The notes: generated by a model from the letters alone, not told the origin. A stretch of 64,000 bases of DNA from Amaranthus tricolor (GCF_026212465.1 NC_080052.1:31916326-31980325); one strand, 5' to 3'. Shown: positions 13,014 to 24,230, counted from the first letter of the stretch. Numbers and translations are program-made.

Positions 13014-13263
13014 TGTCAAGGAACCAACTCAACCAAAAGCTTAAGCTGATGGTTGAAGCCCCAGGATATGTTATATACTCTAACACGTCCCCTCACACGT
13101 GAGCTCTTTGGGCTAGAAGCGTGGATGCAACACATGTTCTCCTCGTACATCGTGCTCAATATTCCACTTTGAATGAGGGGTGGTTGAGATTTGAACCCGT
13201 GACCTTTTTGTCACATTGGCTTCTGATACCATGTCAAGGAACCAACTCAACCAAAAGCTTAAG
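13014..13263 (-). mobile_element. TRIM-type miniature LTR retroelement, one LTR truncated
   Basis: Read on the minus strand: an LTR ending in CCTTGACA is followed at once by TGGTATCAGAAGCC (13218-13231), matching the initiator-methionine-tRNA primer-binding site of Ty1/copia elements. A short internal region without coding capacity comes next, then a purine tract GTGTGAGGGGACG (13086-13098) and a second LTR (13014-13085, 72 bp, TG...CA on the plus strand). The two LTR copies share the terminal 32 bp, including TGTCAAGGAACCAACTCAAC. The copy at 13232 diverges after AAGCTTAAG, so it is truncated or rearranged. PBS and purine tract sit exactly where reverse transcription needs them. Confidence 0.8.
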
Positions 13264-13593
13264 TTACCTATTAATCTATTATGGATTATGGGACTATTTT
13301 TTCATGTATGGATTAATGTAACTGTCATTATGGAACACCATATTTTATTCTACCAAAGCAATTTTCTAGTTATAGTATGAGAGGTTTCGTTATAAATATA
13401 ACAAGATTGAAAGTTGAATGTAGAATATTTTAAATATTTATTAAATACGTAAAAGTGTTGTGATTTTCGTTTAAGATTTGGAAAATGTATGAAGTGATTC
13501 TATGTTATATTTTTGTGTTATAAGTTCTACTTAGATTGCATTTATTAGAAGAATTATGATATATGTGATCCTAGAAGCTATGTATATAAACAT

Positions 13594-13598
<5 letters not shown>

Positions 13599-13669
<71 letters not shown>
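13599..13669. repeat. (AT)n microsatellite
   Basis: About 70 bp of uninterrupted AT dinucleotides. Confidence 0.95.
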
Positions 13670-13673
<4 letters not shown>

Positions 13674-13751
13674 TAAATTGAAAATTCATCACCAAATTAC
13701 ACGTTTAATCGATATAATTAATGTTAATGTTTTTCTGTAACAGGTATCACT

Positions 13752-14041
13752 TGTTAGGATAGATGCACAACACTTATGATGCTGAAACAACAACAATGGT
13801 TGAGTCTTGGTTGTACAGAAACAGCAAGGAAGCAGAAATAAGAGAGAAAAAGAACAGAAGGTAGAAGAAGAAAAACAAGTAGAGAAGAACTGATGTTTAT
13901 TATCTTGATTGATTACAATATGGAAGGAGTACATAATAAAACACTTGATAGCTAAAACAGATTGAATTACACATCATCAATTAAAAGACACGTGCTGCAC
14001 ATGCTGCACACAAAATCTAACAGCTATAACAGACTACAACA
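13752..14041 (-). repeat. Presumed 3' LTR of the gypsy element
   Basis: On the minus strand it begins TGTTGTAG and ends CTAACA, i.e. TG...CA termini over about 290 bp. Immediately upstream is a polypurine tract (GGGGGAGGA, complement of 14045-14052). No second LTR exists in the window, so borders rest on these signals alone. Confidence 0.65.
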
Positions 14042-14054
14042 TATCCTCCCCCTT

Positions 14055-16366
14055 AAAAATGACTTTTCCTCAAGTCTAGTGAATGACAAAGTGAGGGTAC
14101 TTCTCTTCAAAACTGATTGCATCTTCCCATGAAGCCCCCTGTTCTGTGAACCCTTCCTATTGAACAACGTATTGCACTACATCTTTATTTTACTGCTTAA
14201 CAATCCTTCTGTCAAGAACTGTTTGAGGCTGAATCTCCACCGAGACATTATGATTGTGCAGCCAGGAATATAGGATGCCACTGGTAAACTTCCATGAAAT
14301 TTCTTAAGCTGAGAAACGTGAATTACATCATGAATTTGAGCATTTGCAGGCAGAGATAGTTTGTAGGCCATTTTCCCTACCTTGTGAATTATCTTGAATG
14401 GCCCAAAATATCTGGGAGACAACTTGAAATTGCTTCTGACTTGCACAGATTGATGTCTATAAGGTTGAAGCTTCAATAATACCCACTCCCCGGCTTCAAA
14501 GGATCTTTCTGACCTGTGGCTATCACTTTGAAGTTTCATCCTGTGCTGAGCTCTGGTCAAATGGAACTTCAAGGATTTGATCATCTCCTCCCTACTTTGT
14601 AAACTCCTGCCAATTCCTGCTATAGATGAGTCTCCAACTAGATAGGGATAATGCACAAGTGGAGGCTGACCATACACATGTTCATAAGGGGCCTTTTAGA
14701 TGGAGGAATGAAAGTGTGTATTGTACCACCACTCTGCTAGGGGTAACCACCTACACCACTCTTTAGGTTTCTCACTAGTCATACACCTCAAGTAAGTTTC
14801 CAAACACCTATTCACAACCTCAGATTGACCATCAGTTTGAGGGTGATATGAGGATGATAGTAATAAATCAGTGTCATATAAAAAGAATAAACCCTTCCAA
14901 AAAGTCCTCAGGAAGACTGGATCTCTGTCACTGACTATAGACCTAGGCCACCCATGTAACTTGAAAACATTATCCAAGTACGCCTTAGCCACATCAATTG
15001 CTGAATAAGGATGGGCAAGAGCCATGAAAGGACCATACTTGCTAAGTCTGTCCACCACTACAAAAATAACCTCCTTGCCCATGGACTAAGGCAACCCAGT
15101 TATAAAGTCCATAGAAATATCATACCAAACTTTAGGAATAGGCAAGGGTTGTAACAACCCAGGGGAAGCTATTGTCTCTGATTTGGAAGTCTGACATACC
15201 ACACATCCTCTAATGAACTGTCTTACATGCTTATTCAACCCTTTGCAATGGAAAATATTTCTGATTCTTCTAATAGTCAAATCTCTGCCCGAGTGTCCCC
15301 CCTCTGGTGAGGCATGTACGAATGAATTAATTTGATTCTGAGTTGAAGATCAGGTCCTACCAAATTTTCTTATGTTTCCTCAACAGTCCATCTTTTAAAG
15401 AAAAACCGTCAAACTCAAATTTATCTTGTAATTCTTCCATAATGTTGATCAGATTGCTATCAAGGTGGTAACTTTGCTTTATAAGGGCTTCTAGATTGGT
15501 ATCTACTAATGAAATAGCCATGTACAACAACTCTGATCCTTGGACTCTAGACAAGGCATCTGCAGCTTGATTTTCCTTCCCACACTTGTATTGAGTTTCA
15601 TAGTCAAAATCCATGAGCTTGGACAACCAAAATTGCGTACAGATTTTCTGTTATAGCAACCATTTCAAGCTTTTTTGGTCAGTCTTTATGATGAAATGAG
15701 TACCACTAAGATATTGCTCCCACTTCTACACAGCATGGACCAAGGCCAACAATTCCTTTTCATAAACTGATAATCTCTGCCACCTAGGCCTTAGAGCCTT
15801 TCTTAAGTAGGCTAATGGTCTCCCTTGTTGCATTAGAACAGCCCCTATGCCTTCATTTGAAGCATCAATTTCCACTATGAAAGTTTTTCTAAAGTCGAGA
15901 ACAGCTAATATTGTAGCTGACACTAGAGCTTCCTTAAGTTGCATAAAGGCTGTCTGAGCCTTTTCACTCCATTGGAATCCTCCTTTTTTCAACAGATCAT
16001 GTAATGGCCTACTGAACATTGCATACCCAAGGATAAACTTTCTATAGTAGCCTTTAAGACCTAAGAAGCTCCTTCAGTCTTTGATGGACTTGGGAGTTGG
16101 CCATTTGTCAACTACTTCCACTTTTCTGAAATCTGTTTCAACCCCTTGAGATGATATGAAATGCCCCAAATATTCGACATTGGGTTGAGCAAAAGAGCAC
16201 TTAGTAGCTTTTATGTACATCTTATGGAGCCTCATCAACATAAAGACTTTCTCAAGGTGTAGCAAATGATCCTGCAATGTAGCACTATAAACCAAGATGT
16301 CGTCAAAGAATACTAAAACAAATTTTCTATGGTTTGAAAACTTCATTCATCCAATTTTGAAAACAA
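14055..16366 (-). pseudogene. Broken gypsy pol: RT, RNase H, integrase, chromodomain-like tail
   Basis: From upstream to downstream: RT segment 16346-16074 with the catalytic box LVFFDDILVYS (the usual Y(V/A)DD appears as FFDD) and the block YLGHFIS; RT/RNase H segment 16019-15726 with PLHDLLKKGGFQW and EIDASNEGIGAVLMQ; RNase H end 15626-15357 with NQAADALSRV; integrase H2C2 zinc region 15280-15086 (CVVCQTSK); integrase core 15082-14696 with DRLSKY, SDRDPVF and SSSYHPQTDGQSEVVNRCLE; integrase C-terminus 14677-14177 with LSPRYFGPFKIIHKVG. At about 14150-14060 a chromodomain-like stretch (EGFTEQGASWED) is read across in-frame stops. Frames change repeatedly. Confidence 0.9.
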
Positions 16367-16560
16367 ATTTACTGGTCCAACAAGGGGTGCAGCTGTTCGA
16401 AGGAGTGGAAGAAGTGCAAGTTCATCTGCAACCATAAGCTAGGTAAATATTGAATATTTGCAATACTAAATAGTCAATTTCTATGTTGTTTTGACTTGCT
16501 TCCTTTTCTTGTTAGGGACCGAACAAAAGATCAAGATCAACATTGAAGATTTGCACTACT
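16367..16560 (+). other. Possible 3' end of a degraded DNA-transposon gene
   Basis: Plus-strand frame TGPTRGAAVRRSGRSASSS, followed by GTAAAT and, about 70 bp on, a TTGTTAG acceptor, looks like the basic, serine-rich tail of a transposase-like protein. The fragment is too short to assign. It could belong to the same element as the GRF gene at 17.2-17.8 kb, in convergent orientation. Confidence 0.25.
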
Positions 16561-16641
16561 CATGAATCAACTTCATTAGTATTGAAGGATAACTAATATG
16601 TTTGAATCCAAGCACTATAGTGATTTTAATTTTATAGTTAA

Positions 16642-17050
16642 CTATGATTGAAAGGGTAGCTAGTATGTATGAGTCCATGAACTATGATTGTAAGGGTAGC
16701 TAGTATGTATGAATCCATGAACTATGATTGTAAGGGTAGTAGTGAAATGTGCACTGATTTCCTGTGCTGCTGTTTAGTATTTGTGCACTGAACATGATGA
16801 CAGTGATGGATATGTGCACTGATTTTGGTTTGCACTGAACATGATGACAGTGGTCTGTTCCAGCTGATTTGGTCTGCACTGAAGATGATGACACTGATAT
16901 GTTCCAGCTTATTTGGTCTGTGCACTGATTTGGTCTGCACTGATGAATACGTGCACTGATTTTTTGTGCTGCTGTGCAGAGTTGTGCTGATTTGTAAGGG
17001 TAGCAGCACTAATTTGCTGTGCTGCTGTGCACTGGGTTGCTGTTCCAGCT
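16642..17050. repeat. Short tandem and interspersed repeats
   Basis: Two and a half copies of a 40-bp unit (TATGATTGTAAGGGTAGCTA...) occupy 16642-16741. Scrambled copies of GTGCACTGATTT / TTGGTCTGCACTGA / TGTTCCAGCT follow to about 17050. The repeated CAGTGCA words keep several minus-strand frames open by chance. Confidence 0.75.
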
Positions 17051-17241
17051 AATATATGTTGTAAATTCAGTACTAGTACAAGTTGCACTACTTCGTTCAT
17101 CATCATTCAGTACTAATTTGTTCATAATCATTCTTTATACTAGTTGCAAATTCAGTGCAAATTGGTCATTACTTCTTAATACTAGTTGCAATTTAGTACA
17201 TTGCTTCCAAATTACATTGAATAATGAATGTTAGTACATTG

Positions 17242-17823
17242 CTAAGTACGAAGAAATACAATCACAAAACATATAAACCATGAGAACACAAACATAATTC
17301 CTAAGGTCTTTACTGTGCCATTGAGCTTTGCATTTTCAACTTTAAGTGATGTAACAACCTCTTCCATAGTCCTCTTCTTATGCTTTATTTCTGAGTTTTG
17401 TCAACTAAAGCTCCAAATTCAACATCTAATTGTTCATGCTTGTCGATCTCGTTAGTGGATTTGTCAACATCATCTTCCCACTTAAAAAACTTACAATTGG
17501 TATCCTATCACAGCCATACAAAGATTAAATCAGATATGCTTTATTTTTGGTGAAAAAATCAAATTGAAATTTTTTTCAAAAATTAGAGCACTTACAGGCC
17601 AATAAGCACAATCATAGAATTTGTTTTCCGGTCTAGTACCTCGTTTGGCAATCCTCAGTTGCGCAGGAAGATCATGGTAGCATGTCAAGCTTCCTCCATA
17701 AAGTGCACCCCTAAATTTGGGATTAGAGTTTGAAGACTTAGAAGAACAAGCTGAATTCATTAGTTTTGGGGAATCAATATCATATATTGCAGGAATTTGA
17801 AGATTTTGAAGGTTTACTTTCAA
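17242..17823 (-). pseudogene. zf-GRF zinc-finger membrane-anchored protein, broken by one frameshift
   Basis: Exon 1 is 17596-17823 (ATG at 17823) and exon 2 starts at 17504 after an intron with GTAAGT and ATAG ends. Joined, they encode 115 residues to a stop at 17385-17387. The core GSLTCYHDLPAQLRI...FYDCAYWP...NCKFFKW matches the plant GRF-type zinc finger, with ligands C48, H50, C72 and C80. Just past the stop, the neighbouring frame continues as a coiled-coil-like stretch (MEEVVTSLKVENAKL) and a hydrophobic anchor (IMFVFSWFICFVIVFL) to a stop at 17242-17244, exactly the tail such proteins carry. One base gained or lost near 17385-17400 explains the break. Such genes are numerous in plant genomes and often lie in transposons (knowledge plus inference). 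Confidence 0.75.
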
Positions 17824-18457
17824 TTTGATGTTTTCAGAAGTTAGGGTTCATCAATGGAGGAGGGGATTAATGGGAATTAATGGGGAAAAGGAGAGGATTA
17901 ATAGATGAAGGAGATGGGTTATTATTGAAGATTAGAGTAAAATAAAATAAAAAAAATGCTATAGGGGTTACCTGCTACCGCCGGTTACCAGGGGTGGGTA
18001 TGTTTTGAACAAATTAGGAGAATAGTTGAGATTATTAAAAAAAAATCATAGTGAAGATTAATTTTGACCAACGGGTGAAAGTTGGGATTAATTTCAGCCA
18101 ATTTCCCTATATAATATTACCAATTATATATTCTCATTTGTAAGCATAGATGAGAATTGGTGGCCTTCAAACCAATGGATCAAGTTCAACTGAAATTATT
18201 TTTTGTTCTCCTAGGCAATCTAATATGCTAGACTTTTGAAAATTATAAATATGGAGTATAAACTAAGTTCACGGGCACTGGCATTTTCGCTACTTTTGAA
18301 CAAACTAATCTCGTGAATTTTTGTTTAGTGAAGCCTACAGAATATAACATATTCTAACTAGACAAAGCCAAAACCCAAAAGGATATGACCTATGAGTACT
18401 GAATATATATGTCTTTTACGTTCAAATAATCCATTATAGCTCCCAGAAATTGCATAC
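17824..18457. other. Promoter side of the GRF pseudogene and upstream region of the ABCG gene
   Basis: GA-rich sequence at 17850-17950 is followed by AT-rich DNA. The stretch ending GGATTAATTTCAGCCAATTT near 18105 may be the outer end of the element carrying the GRF gene; I could not find a matching opposite end. No coding frame. Confidence 0.35.
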
Positions 18458-20491
18458 ATGGGAAAACAATCACTAGATGAGCTTCAACCCAAAACCCAAT
18501 TCTCTCAAAATGACAATGCCCATCACTTTGTTGAGCTCAATGATGTGAGGCCAACAACGATACCTATATACCCATTTATCCTTGCATTCCGAAACCTAAC
18601 ATTCAGCGTAAAAATCTGTCCAGAATTGGCTTGTTATAAAAATTTTTCAAGAAATGGACTTGAAGATAAGCAGTTGTTGAATGACATATCAGGGGAAGCG
18701 AAAGGAGGACAGATTATGGCAGTTCTAGGTGCTAGTGGATCCGGGAAATCTACCTTAATCGATGCTCTAGCTGGTCGAATATCCAAAGAAAGATTACAAG
18801 GGTCAGTAACCTTAAATGGGCATGAAGTTTTGAGGTGTAATACCAACATTCTGAAATCGATTTCAGCCTATGTAATGCAAGATGTCCTGTTGTTTCCAGG
18901 ACTAACTGTAGAAGAGACCCTGATGTTTTCAGGTGAGTTTTGTCTGCCAAGAACCATCTCAAAGGCCGAGAAACGAGCGAGGGTCCAAGGACTCATTGAC
19001 CAACTCAGTCTAAGACATGCTGCTAAGACGGTAATTGGAGATGAAGAGCATCGGGGAGTCTCAGGAGGTGAAAGGAAAAGGATTTCGATAGGCATTGAGA
19101 TCATTAATGACCCGCCTATCTTATTCTTAGATGAACCGACTTCAGGGTTAGACTCAACAAGTGCTTTTCTAGTGACCAGTGTTCTACAGGGTATTTGTCG
19201 GAGTGGCAACATTGTAATCTTGTCGATCCATCAGCCTAGTTCTCGGATTCTTAGTATTTTAGATAATCTGATAATCCTATCTGATGGACAGACAGTCTAT
19301 AGTGGCTCACCTGCAAATATCTCAAAGTTTTTCGCAGCATGCAGTTACCCAATCCCGGAAAATGAAAACAAGGTTGAATACGTGCTTGATCTCATTACAG
19401 AGATCAAGGATGAATCTCCAGGTAATATCACTAATTTGATGGAGTTCAACAAATCCTGTCAAAAGCAATATAATAATCTGCAAGAGCTTATCACTGCAAA
19501 CTTACCTGTCTTGTCGCTTATTGATACAGTAAATGCAAGGTTTTCAGAGTTTGCTAACCCATCTTGGGTTGAGATTGGTGTGCTTGCTAAAAGATCATTA
19601 ATTAACTCAACAAGAATGCCTAAATCGTTTGGTTTTCGGTTTAGTGCTGTGATTTTTTCTGGTGCGATGCTTGCTACTGTCTTTTGGAGGCTAGATGATT
19701 CCCCAAAAGGAGCACATGCACGGCTCGCGTTCTTTGCCTCTGCTATAATCACAACTTTCTTCATCTGTAGTGAAGCCTTACCTCATTTTGTCCAAGAAAG
19801 GGCAATCTTTATGAGAGAAACTTCTTACAACAGTTACAGAAAATCATCCTATGTTATCAGTCATACCATCACTACCCTCCCTCCCTTGGTTCTCTTCTCC
19901 TTCACCTTCTCCATTATAACGTTCTGGACTATCGGACTAAATGGTGGGCTCCTGGGCTTTCTATGGTACTTCGGATTCATGGTAGCCTCATTCTGGACAG
20001 GGAACTCATTTGTGACTTTTGTGTCAGCCGTGGTGCCTCACGTTTTAGCTGGGTATACGGTGGTAATAACCTTCTTGGCTCAATTCACACTCTTTAGCGG
20101 TCTCTTTATACCCCGAGGTCAAATCCCTCATTACTGGATATGGTTTCATTACATGTCTCTGGTGAAGTATCCATATCAAGGAGTTTTACATAATGAATTC
20201 AACAATCCTATGACGTGCTTAGTTAACGGAATGCAAATGTTCGACAACACTCTCATCAAGGATGCTCCACGTGATTTGAAGGGTAAAGTATTCGCTAGCA
20301 TGAGCAGCATTCTAGGGATCAATATTACTAGTAGCACCTGTGTGATGACAGCTACTGACATCCTACAGCAGCAAGGAGTCACTGATCTGAGTAGACTTGA
20401 TTGCTTATGGATTACTATTGCCTGGGGTTTTTTCTTTAGGATCCTCTTTTACTTCGCTTTGTTGTTTGGTAACAAAAACAAAAGGACTTAA
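18458..20491 (+). CDS. ABCG half-transporter (ABCG1/2/6/16/20-like clade)
   Basis: Intronless 677-residue ABC transporter of the WBC/ABCG half-size type with nucleotide-binding domain first, then membrane domain. Visible motifs: Walker A GASGSGKST (91-99), Q-loop in AYVMQD (Q141), signature VSGGERKRISIG (201-212), Walker B ILFLDEP (221-227) and H-loop histidine H258. The C-terminal half has about six hydrophobic spans, with conserved phrases FMRETSYNSYRKSSYV and YWIWFHYMSLVKYPYQGVL, and ends FRILFYFALLFGNKNKRT. Overall wording fits the plant clade that exports suberin, cutin or pollen-wall lipid precursors; it must dimerise to work (family knowledge). Substrate cannot be read from sequence. 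The start is well placed, about 40 residues before the first conserved strand. Intact. Confidence 0.95.
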   Translation: MGKQSLDELQPKTQFSQNDNAHHFVELNDVRPTTIPIYPFILAFRNLTFSVKICPELACYKNFSRNGLEDKQLLNDISGEAKGGQIMAVLGASGSGKSTLIDALAGRISKERLQGSVTLNGHEVLRCNTNILKSISAYVMQDVLLFPGLTVEETLMFSGEFCLPRTISKAEKRARVQGLIDQLSLRHAAKTVIGDEEHRGVSGGERKRISIGIEIINDPPILFLDEPTSGLDSTSAFLVTSVLQGICRSGNIVILSIHQPSSRILSILDNLIILSDGQTVYSGSPANISKFFAACSYPIPENENKVEYVLDLITEIKDESPGNITNLMEFNKSCQKQYNNLQELITANLPVLSLIDTVNARFSEFANPSWVEIGVLAKRSLINSTRMPKSFGFRFSAVIFSGAMLATVFWRLDDSPKGAHARLAFFASAIITTFFICSEALPHFVQERAIFMRETSYNSYRKSSYVISHTITTLPPLVLFSFTFSIITFWTIGLNGGLLGFLWYFGFMVASFWTGNSFVTFVSAVVPHVLAGYTVVITFLAQFTLFSGLFIPRGQIPHYWIWFHYMSLVKYPYQGVLHNEFNNPMTCLVNGMQMFDNTLIKDAPRDLKGKVFASMSSILGINITSSTCVMTATDILQQQGVTDLSRLDCLWITIAWGFFFRILFYFALLFGNKNKRT

Positions 20492-20613
20492 CAGTTATTT
20501 GAAGTTAGTCAGTCGTACGTGTGCTGCACAAATGTATGCTGATTTCAGCTCATCTCTATTGTGCAACTTGAAGAATTAGTTTTAAGCTAAACTAGACAAC
20601 CCAAATTCCATAA

Positions 20614-20849
20614 TGCTATGTTTGAGAACTATAATTTCATTTGGAAATTTAAAATTGGCTCAAATTTTTTGTTTGGCAAATCAAAAATTTTCAAATTTAA
20701 ATTTGAATTAAATTCCACAATTGTTTTTAAAGTAGTTAAAATTTAAGAATTTTAAAATGACTACCCAAACCTTGTCATTCTCAAATTCTTCATTTTTGAT
20801 TTCATAATCGAAATCCATAATTTAAAATGAAATACTTGTTCCAAACATT
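20614..20849 (+). mobile_element. Non-autonomous MITE, copy 1 of a three-copy family
   Basis: AT-rich, about 235 bp, with inverted ends ATGTTTGAGAAC... and ...CTTGTTCCAAACAT. The interior shares TTAAAGTAGTTAAAATT and CCAAACCTTGTCATT with the copy at 60996-61223, and is the reverse complement of the copy at 26102-26312. Confidence 0.7.
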
Positions 20850-21239
20850 ACATAAAGCATTTTGAGCCCTCTGTCATGGAAGAAGTCAGAGCAAACTCGA
20901 GCAGCTCTTGGCCATTAAAGCTAATCAAAAGTAATAAGCAATCAAAGAACCTGGAAACAAATACATGAAATAAGGGAACTAAAAAAGAGTAAAACACGCA
21001 TATTAAACTGAGCTGATCAATTGTGGTACTAGCTACTAACCATTAGATTCAAGAAAGAAACTACATAGATGATATAAACTAAAATTACAAACCAGTTGCT
21101 GCACAAAGGTCTACTGACCTTATTTTATATCCATACATGATTCGGCAAGGGAAAGCATTTATATATATTTAAAAAAAAAGCATAGAATATAAGTGAAGAA
21201 TGCTGCCATTGGGAGGAGCAACTATCATTTTGCCCAACA
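20850..21239. other. Intergenic DNA and 3' UTR of the ELOF1 gene
   Basis: AT-rich; nothing coding seen. The part nearest 21239 is presumably 3' UTR of the minus-strand gene. Confidence 0.45.
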
Positions 21240-22546
21240 TTACGCAGCATCATCTTCCAGGGTATTGACTCTCTCACATTCATCAATCCACTCGCTATAT
21301 CTGTAATTTAAACACTAATGTTATTAGAAGAAATATAACATCGGACAACAGAGCAGCTTAGAAGACTCAAAGATAATTCAGACTCACATGTCAATTGGTT
21401 CGGTCAAAGCTGCAGCCACAAATAAGAAAAAAAAAATTAATATGTAAATGAAATCTTCGCATAATACGCAGCAACTTGCATTCAAAAACAATAACGTTGG
21501 CCCAAATAGATGAAAGAAAACCGCCATCCATCACTGTATTTTAGAATCAATTTTACCTAATCTCTTATTCGATAGTACTTTGCAGTACTCGTTTCCTACA
21601 TAGTTGTGCTCATTAAGCACCAAAGGTTGTTATTTCTTTACATCCTTTTAATTCATGTTTTACTAGACATGTTCTCTTGGACAATAGATATTTTAACAAT
21701 TGTTATTTATTCTGCATTTTGACATTCTATAAATTCCTAAAGCTGGTTGAGTCTGGATGCCAAGGTAGAAGCCACTAACACCAGTTGAGACACAAATACT
21801 TGGTTAAAGTAACAGCTATAAACGCCAAGAAAACAGTGTGGTAGCCAAAGGTTCAAAAATTGTACCTGTTACTGTCATACTGAAGTTCTCTCGGCATATC
21901 CTACATTCAGCTTCACCAATCAAGTTTTTCATGTCACTGGAAAACATGATAGGTTAGCAATGTCAGCTCAAAATTGTAGTTCAATAAAAGTGCTTCCAAG
22001 TATACAGTGAGAATATGTTCAACTCCCCCAAAAGCAATTAAATTCATCATAGCCTTGTGGAGAGTCCAATTTCTATGAAATTTAGGAATCACACAAGTGA
22101 CAAATGTACCCTCATGACTACATTATAAAGTATCTCAAACTAAAAGCCATAAACCCTGCAAAAATAAGGCCACATCGCATCGGCCGCATTGTGAAATTTT
22201 TTTAAAAGAAAATGATATTTTCCGTTTTTTAAAGGTGTAAAAAAAGCAATTTGGGCCGTATCAAGGGTTATCTCATGCTTTTGACTGATAATTAGGGCGT
22301 TACAATAACATCATCATTCTCATTACCATTACCGCATCATTGTACCGTTACTACGATCACGAGTGTGATCACTTTTTTGCACTATGACCCTGAATTATTG
22401 TAACAAAATAAACTCAAGGATGCAGCAGCTTACATGCGGCATTCCACACTGGTCCCATGATTGCAGAACGGACAGCTAAAAACAGTATCAAGTTTGTCCA
22501 TTCTCTTCTTTGGTGCCGGCTTAGCTCTTGACTTTCTCTTGCCCAT
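21240..22546 (-). CDS. ELOF1: Transcription elongation factor 1 homolog (Elf1 zinc-ribbon)
   Basis: Small RNA polymerase II elongation factor of the Elf1/ELOF1 family, acting in the nucleus. Coding exons are 22434-22546, 21866-21936, 21388-21409 (only 22 bp) and 21240-21300, all with GT-AG borders, joining in frame to 88 residues. It starts [20 protein letters not shown], the conserved basic tail. The zinc ligands are C25, C28, C49 and C52 in FSCPFCNHG and AECRICREN. It ends NTLEDDAA, without the long acidic extension I recall in the Arabidopsis protein, but at normal length for the family. None of the exons is long enough to show as a sizeable open frame, so the gene is easily missed. Confidence 0.93.
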
Positions 22547-22555
22547 ATTGTGTAG

Positions 22556-24230
22556 CTACCAACACTTCATTATAACCATAACATGATAGCCATCAGAAAA
22601 AAAAAAAGATTTTGAATTTTTAATTTTATAACAAGACATAAGGCTAACAAAACATAGACTGAAAATTAACCAAACCATAGTATAGCCAGAGTGAAAACTT
22701 ATAAATGACATAAAAAGAATAAACTTTACAAAAAAGGACTGTAGCCTGTAGGAGAAAAAAATTCAGCCTAGCGTACTGTGCATTCCGTCACTGACAATGT
22801 ATAAAAGTCAAAGAGCTCCACGATCAAGAGTTGGATCGTGCTTCAGAGGGAATAAGGTGGCATATGGACATCAGTTAATCATAAAGATTCTGGCTTATTA
22901 TCTATATCTATAATCTTAAAAGGGCACACAATCTAAAAATATATAATTAAAGAACAGTGTCACATCACATGATTCACTAATTTCCCCGCGAATTGTGAAT
23001 CGGAAAAAGCAAATTTATGGTTGGTTTTGGGCTATTCTTGAGCTAAATTTGAGCGAATCACGAATTCAAGAAGCGAATTATGCTACACAGATAAAGAAAT
23101 CAGCAACTTCCTTCAAGAAAAAAATTTATGTTTTCTTTATCTAATACACAGAGGGCTATGAAAGAAGGAACTCCAAATGTCTTAAAGTCATCCAAGTTCT
23201 ATTCATATCTAACTGCAATTATTATCACAAGAAACACCATGCAATTCCCAAAAGAAACTAAGAGACAGTGAAATTAGTATTTTGAAAAAAATGGTATTTT
23301 AAAGAAATGCCATGCCTCCAAGATATCCAATCACAAGATTGGGTACCAAAGTATCACACTAACACATACACTTATATTTGGATTAGAATTTAAGAGAAAA
23401 AGGAAAAGAAGGGAAGGGGTAGGGAAAGGAACACAATAATAAGAAAAGCTTCTCAGAGAAAGAAGAACTTCTAAATATTTCCACTTGTAGTGATTTGGTC
23501 ATGAACAAATTAAAAAAAAACTAATCCCTTCAAATCCCTCTACTCCAAATTAGTTATCCAAAGGACTTTGTATCCCTTCCAAATGATTTCCTTTCCTTGC
23601 AATTTCTTCAATTCAAACAAAGTGTTAATACCGGAAGACAAAAGACAGATCGAGTTGCACAAATACTTGCAACCTTATAATGTACATAGCTTTTTTTTTC
23701 TCATACTTGACTGTCACAAAGATTTAAACAATAAAGCCATCATATACCACTATTTTGACCTTTTCCCCCATCAATTTCTATCTTTTCCATCCAATTTCCA
23801 ATTTAATAACAAATTCTGTTCAATTCGTACTGATAACAACAAATGTTGGAATTTGGATATACTCTCATATAAAGACCTAAATTCGCGCAAGTATGATGGA
23901 ATTTCTTAGAAAATAGAAACCTAACAAAAGAGCAGAAGAAATTCTATCGCGTAAGGAATGTTGGAATTCGGATTTGAACGTTTGTACCGAAACGGTACGG
24001 AAGCGAGACCCAGATCGCCGGCGGCAACGTTCCGGTTGTTAACAACAGAACCATTTGAGCCATCCAAAATTGAAGTAGCGAAGAAGAAAAGATACAGTCT
24101 AAGAAAATAGAACCCTAGCAGAAAAGCAGAAAAAAAATAGAGGAAGAGGAAGAAAACTTACCGTCGTTTATGGCGGTTGAGAACCTAGAGATTCGCGTTA
24201 GGGTTTCTACAAAATGCGTGGCTCTTTATT
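22556..24230 (-). other. 5' UTR exon and leader intron of the ELOF1 gene
   Basis: On the minus strand a leader exon at about 24230-24162 ends ACG|GTAAGTTTTC. A TTGGTAG acceptor at 22556 reopens the transcript nine bases upstream of the ATG. The ~1.6-kb leader intron has no coding content; the open frame 23568-23909 (+) inside it looks fortuitous. Confidence 0.65.

Larger units (their letters stand above)
13752..16366 (-). mobile_element. Truncated Ty3/gypsy chromovirus-type retrotransposon
   Basis: A minus-strand element running from part-way through reverse transcriptase to the 3' LTR. Gag, protease, the first half of RT and the 5' LTR are missing; recognisable sequence stops near 16366. 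The order RT, RNase H, integrase is typical of Ty3/gypsy, and a chromodomain-like tail points to a chromovirus. Several frameshifts and stops break the polyprotein, so it is dead. It abuts unrelated repeat DNA at 16367. Confidence 0.9.

Noticed and set aside
13180..13231. GATTTGAACCCGTGACC... resembling part of a tRNA T-arm
   Set aside because: No cloverleaf could be drawn; the adjacent TGGTATCAGA complement identifies it as the PBS side of a TRIM element.
16642..17050. Regularly recurring words suggesting a CRISPR-like array
   Set aside because: Unit lengths and spacers are irregular, and the setting is a plant nuclear genome; it is an ordinary degenerate tandem repeat.
18634..19764. Several minus-strand frames opposite the ABCG gene
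   Set aside because: Antisense shadows of a strongly conserved coding sequence.
23568..23909. 113-residue plus-strand frame
   Set aside because: It lies inside the leader intron of the minus-strand ELOF1 gene and shows no recognisable domain.
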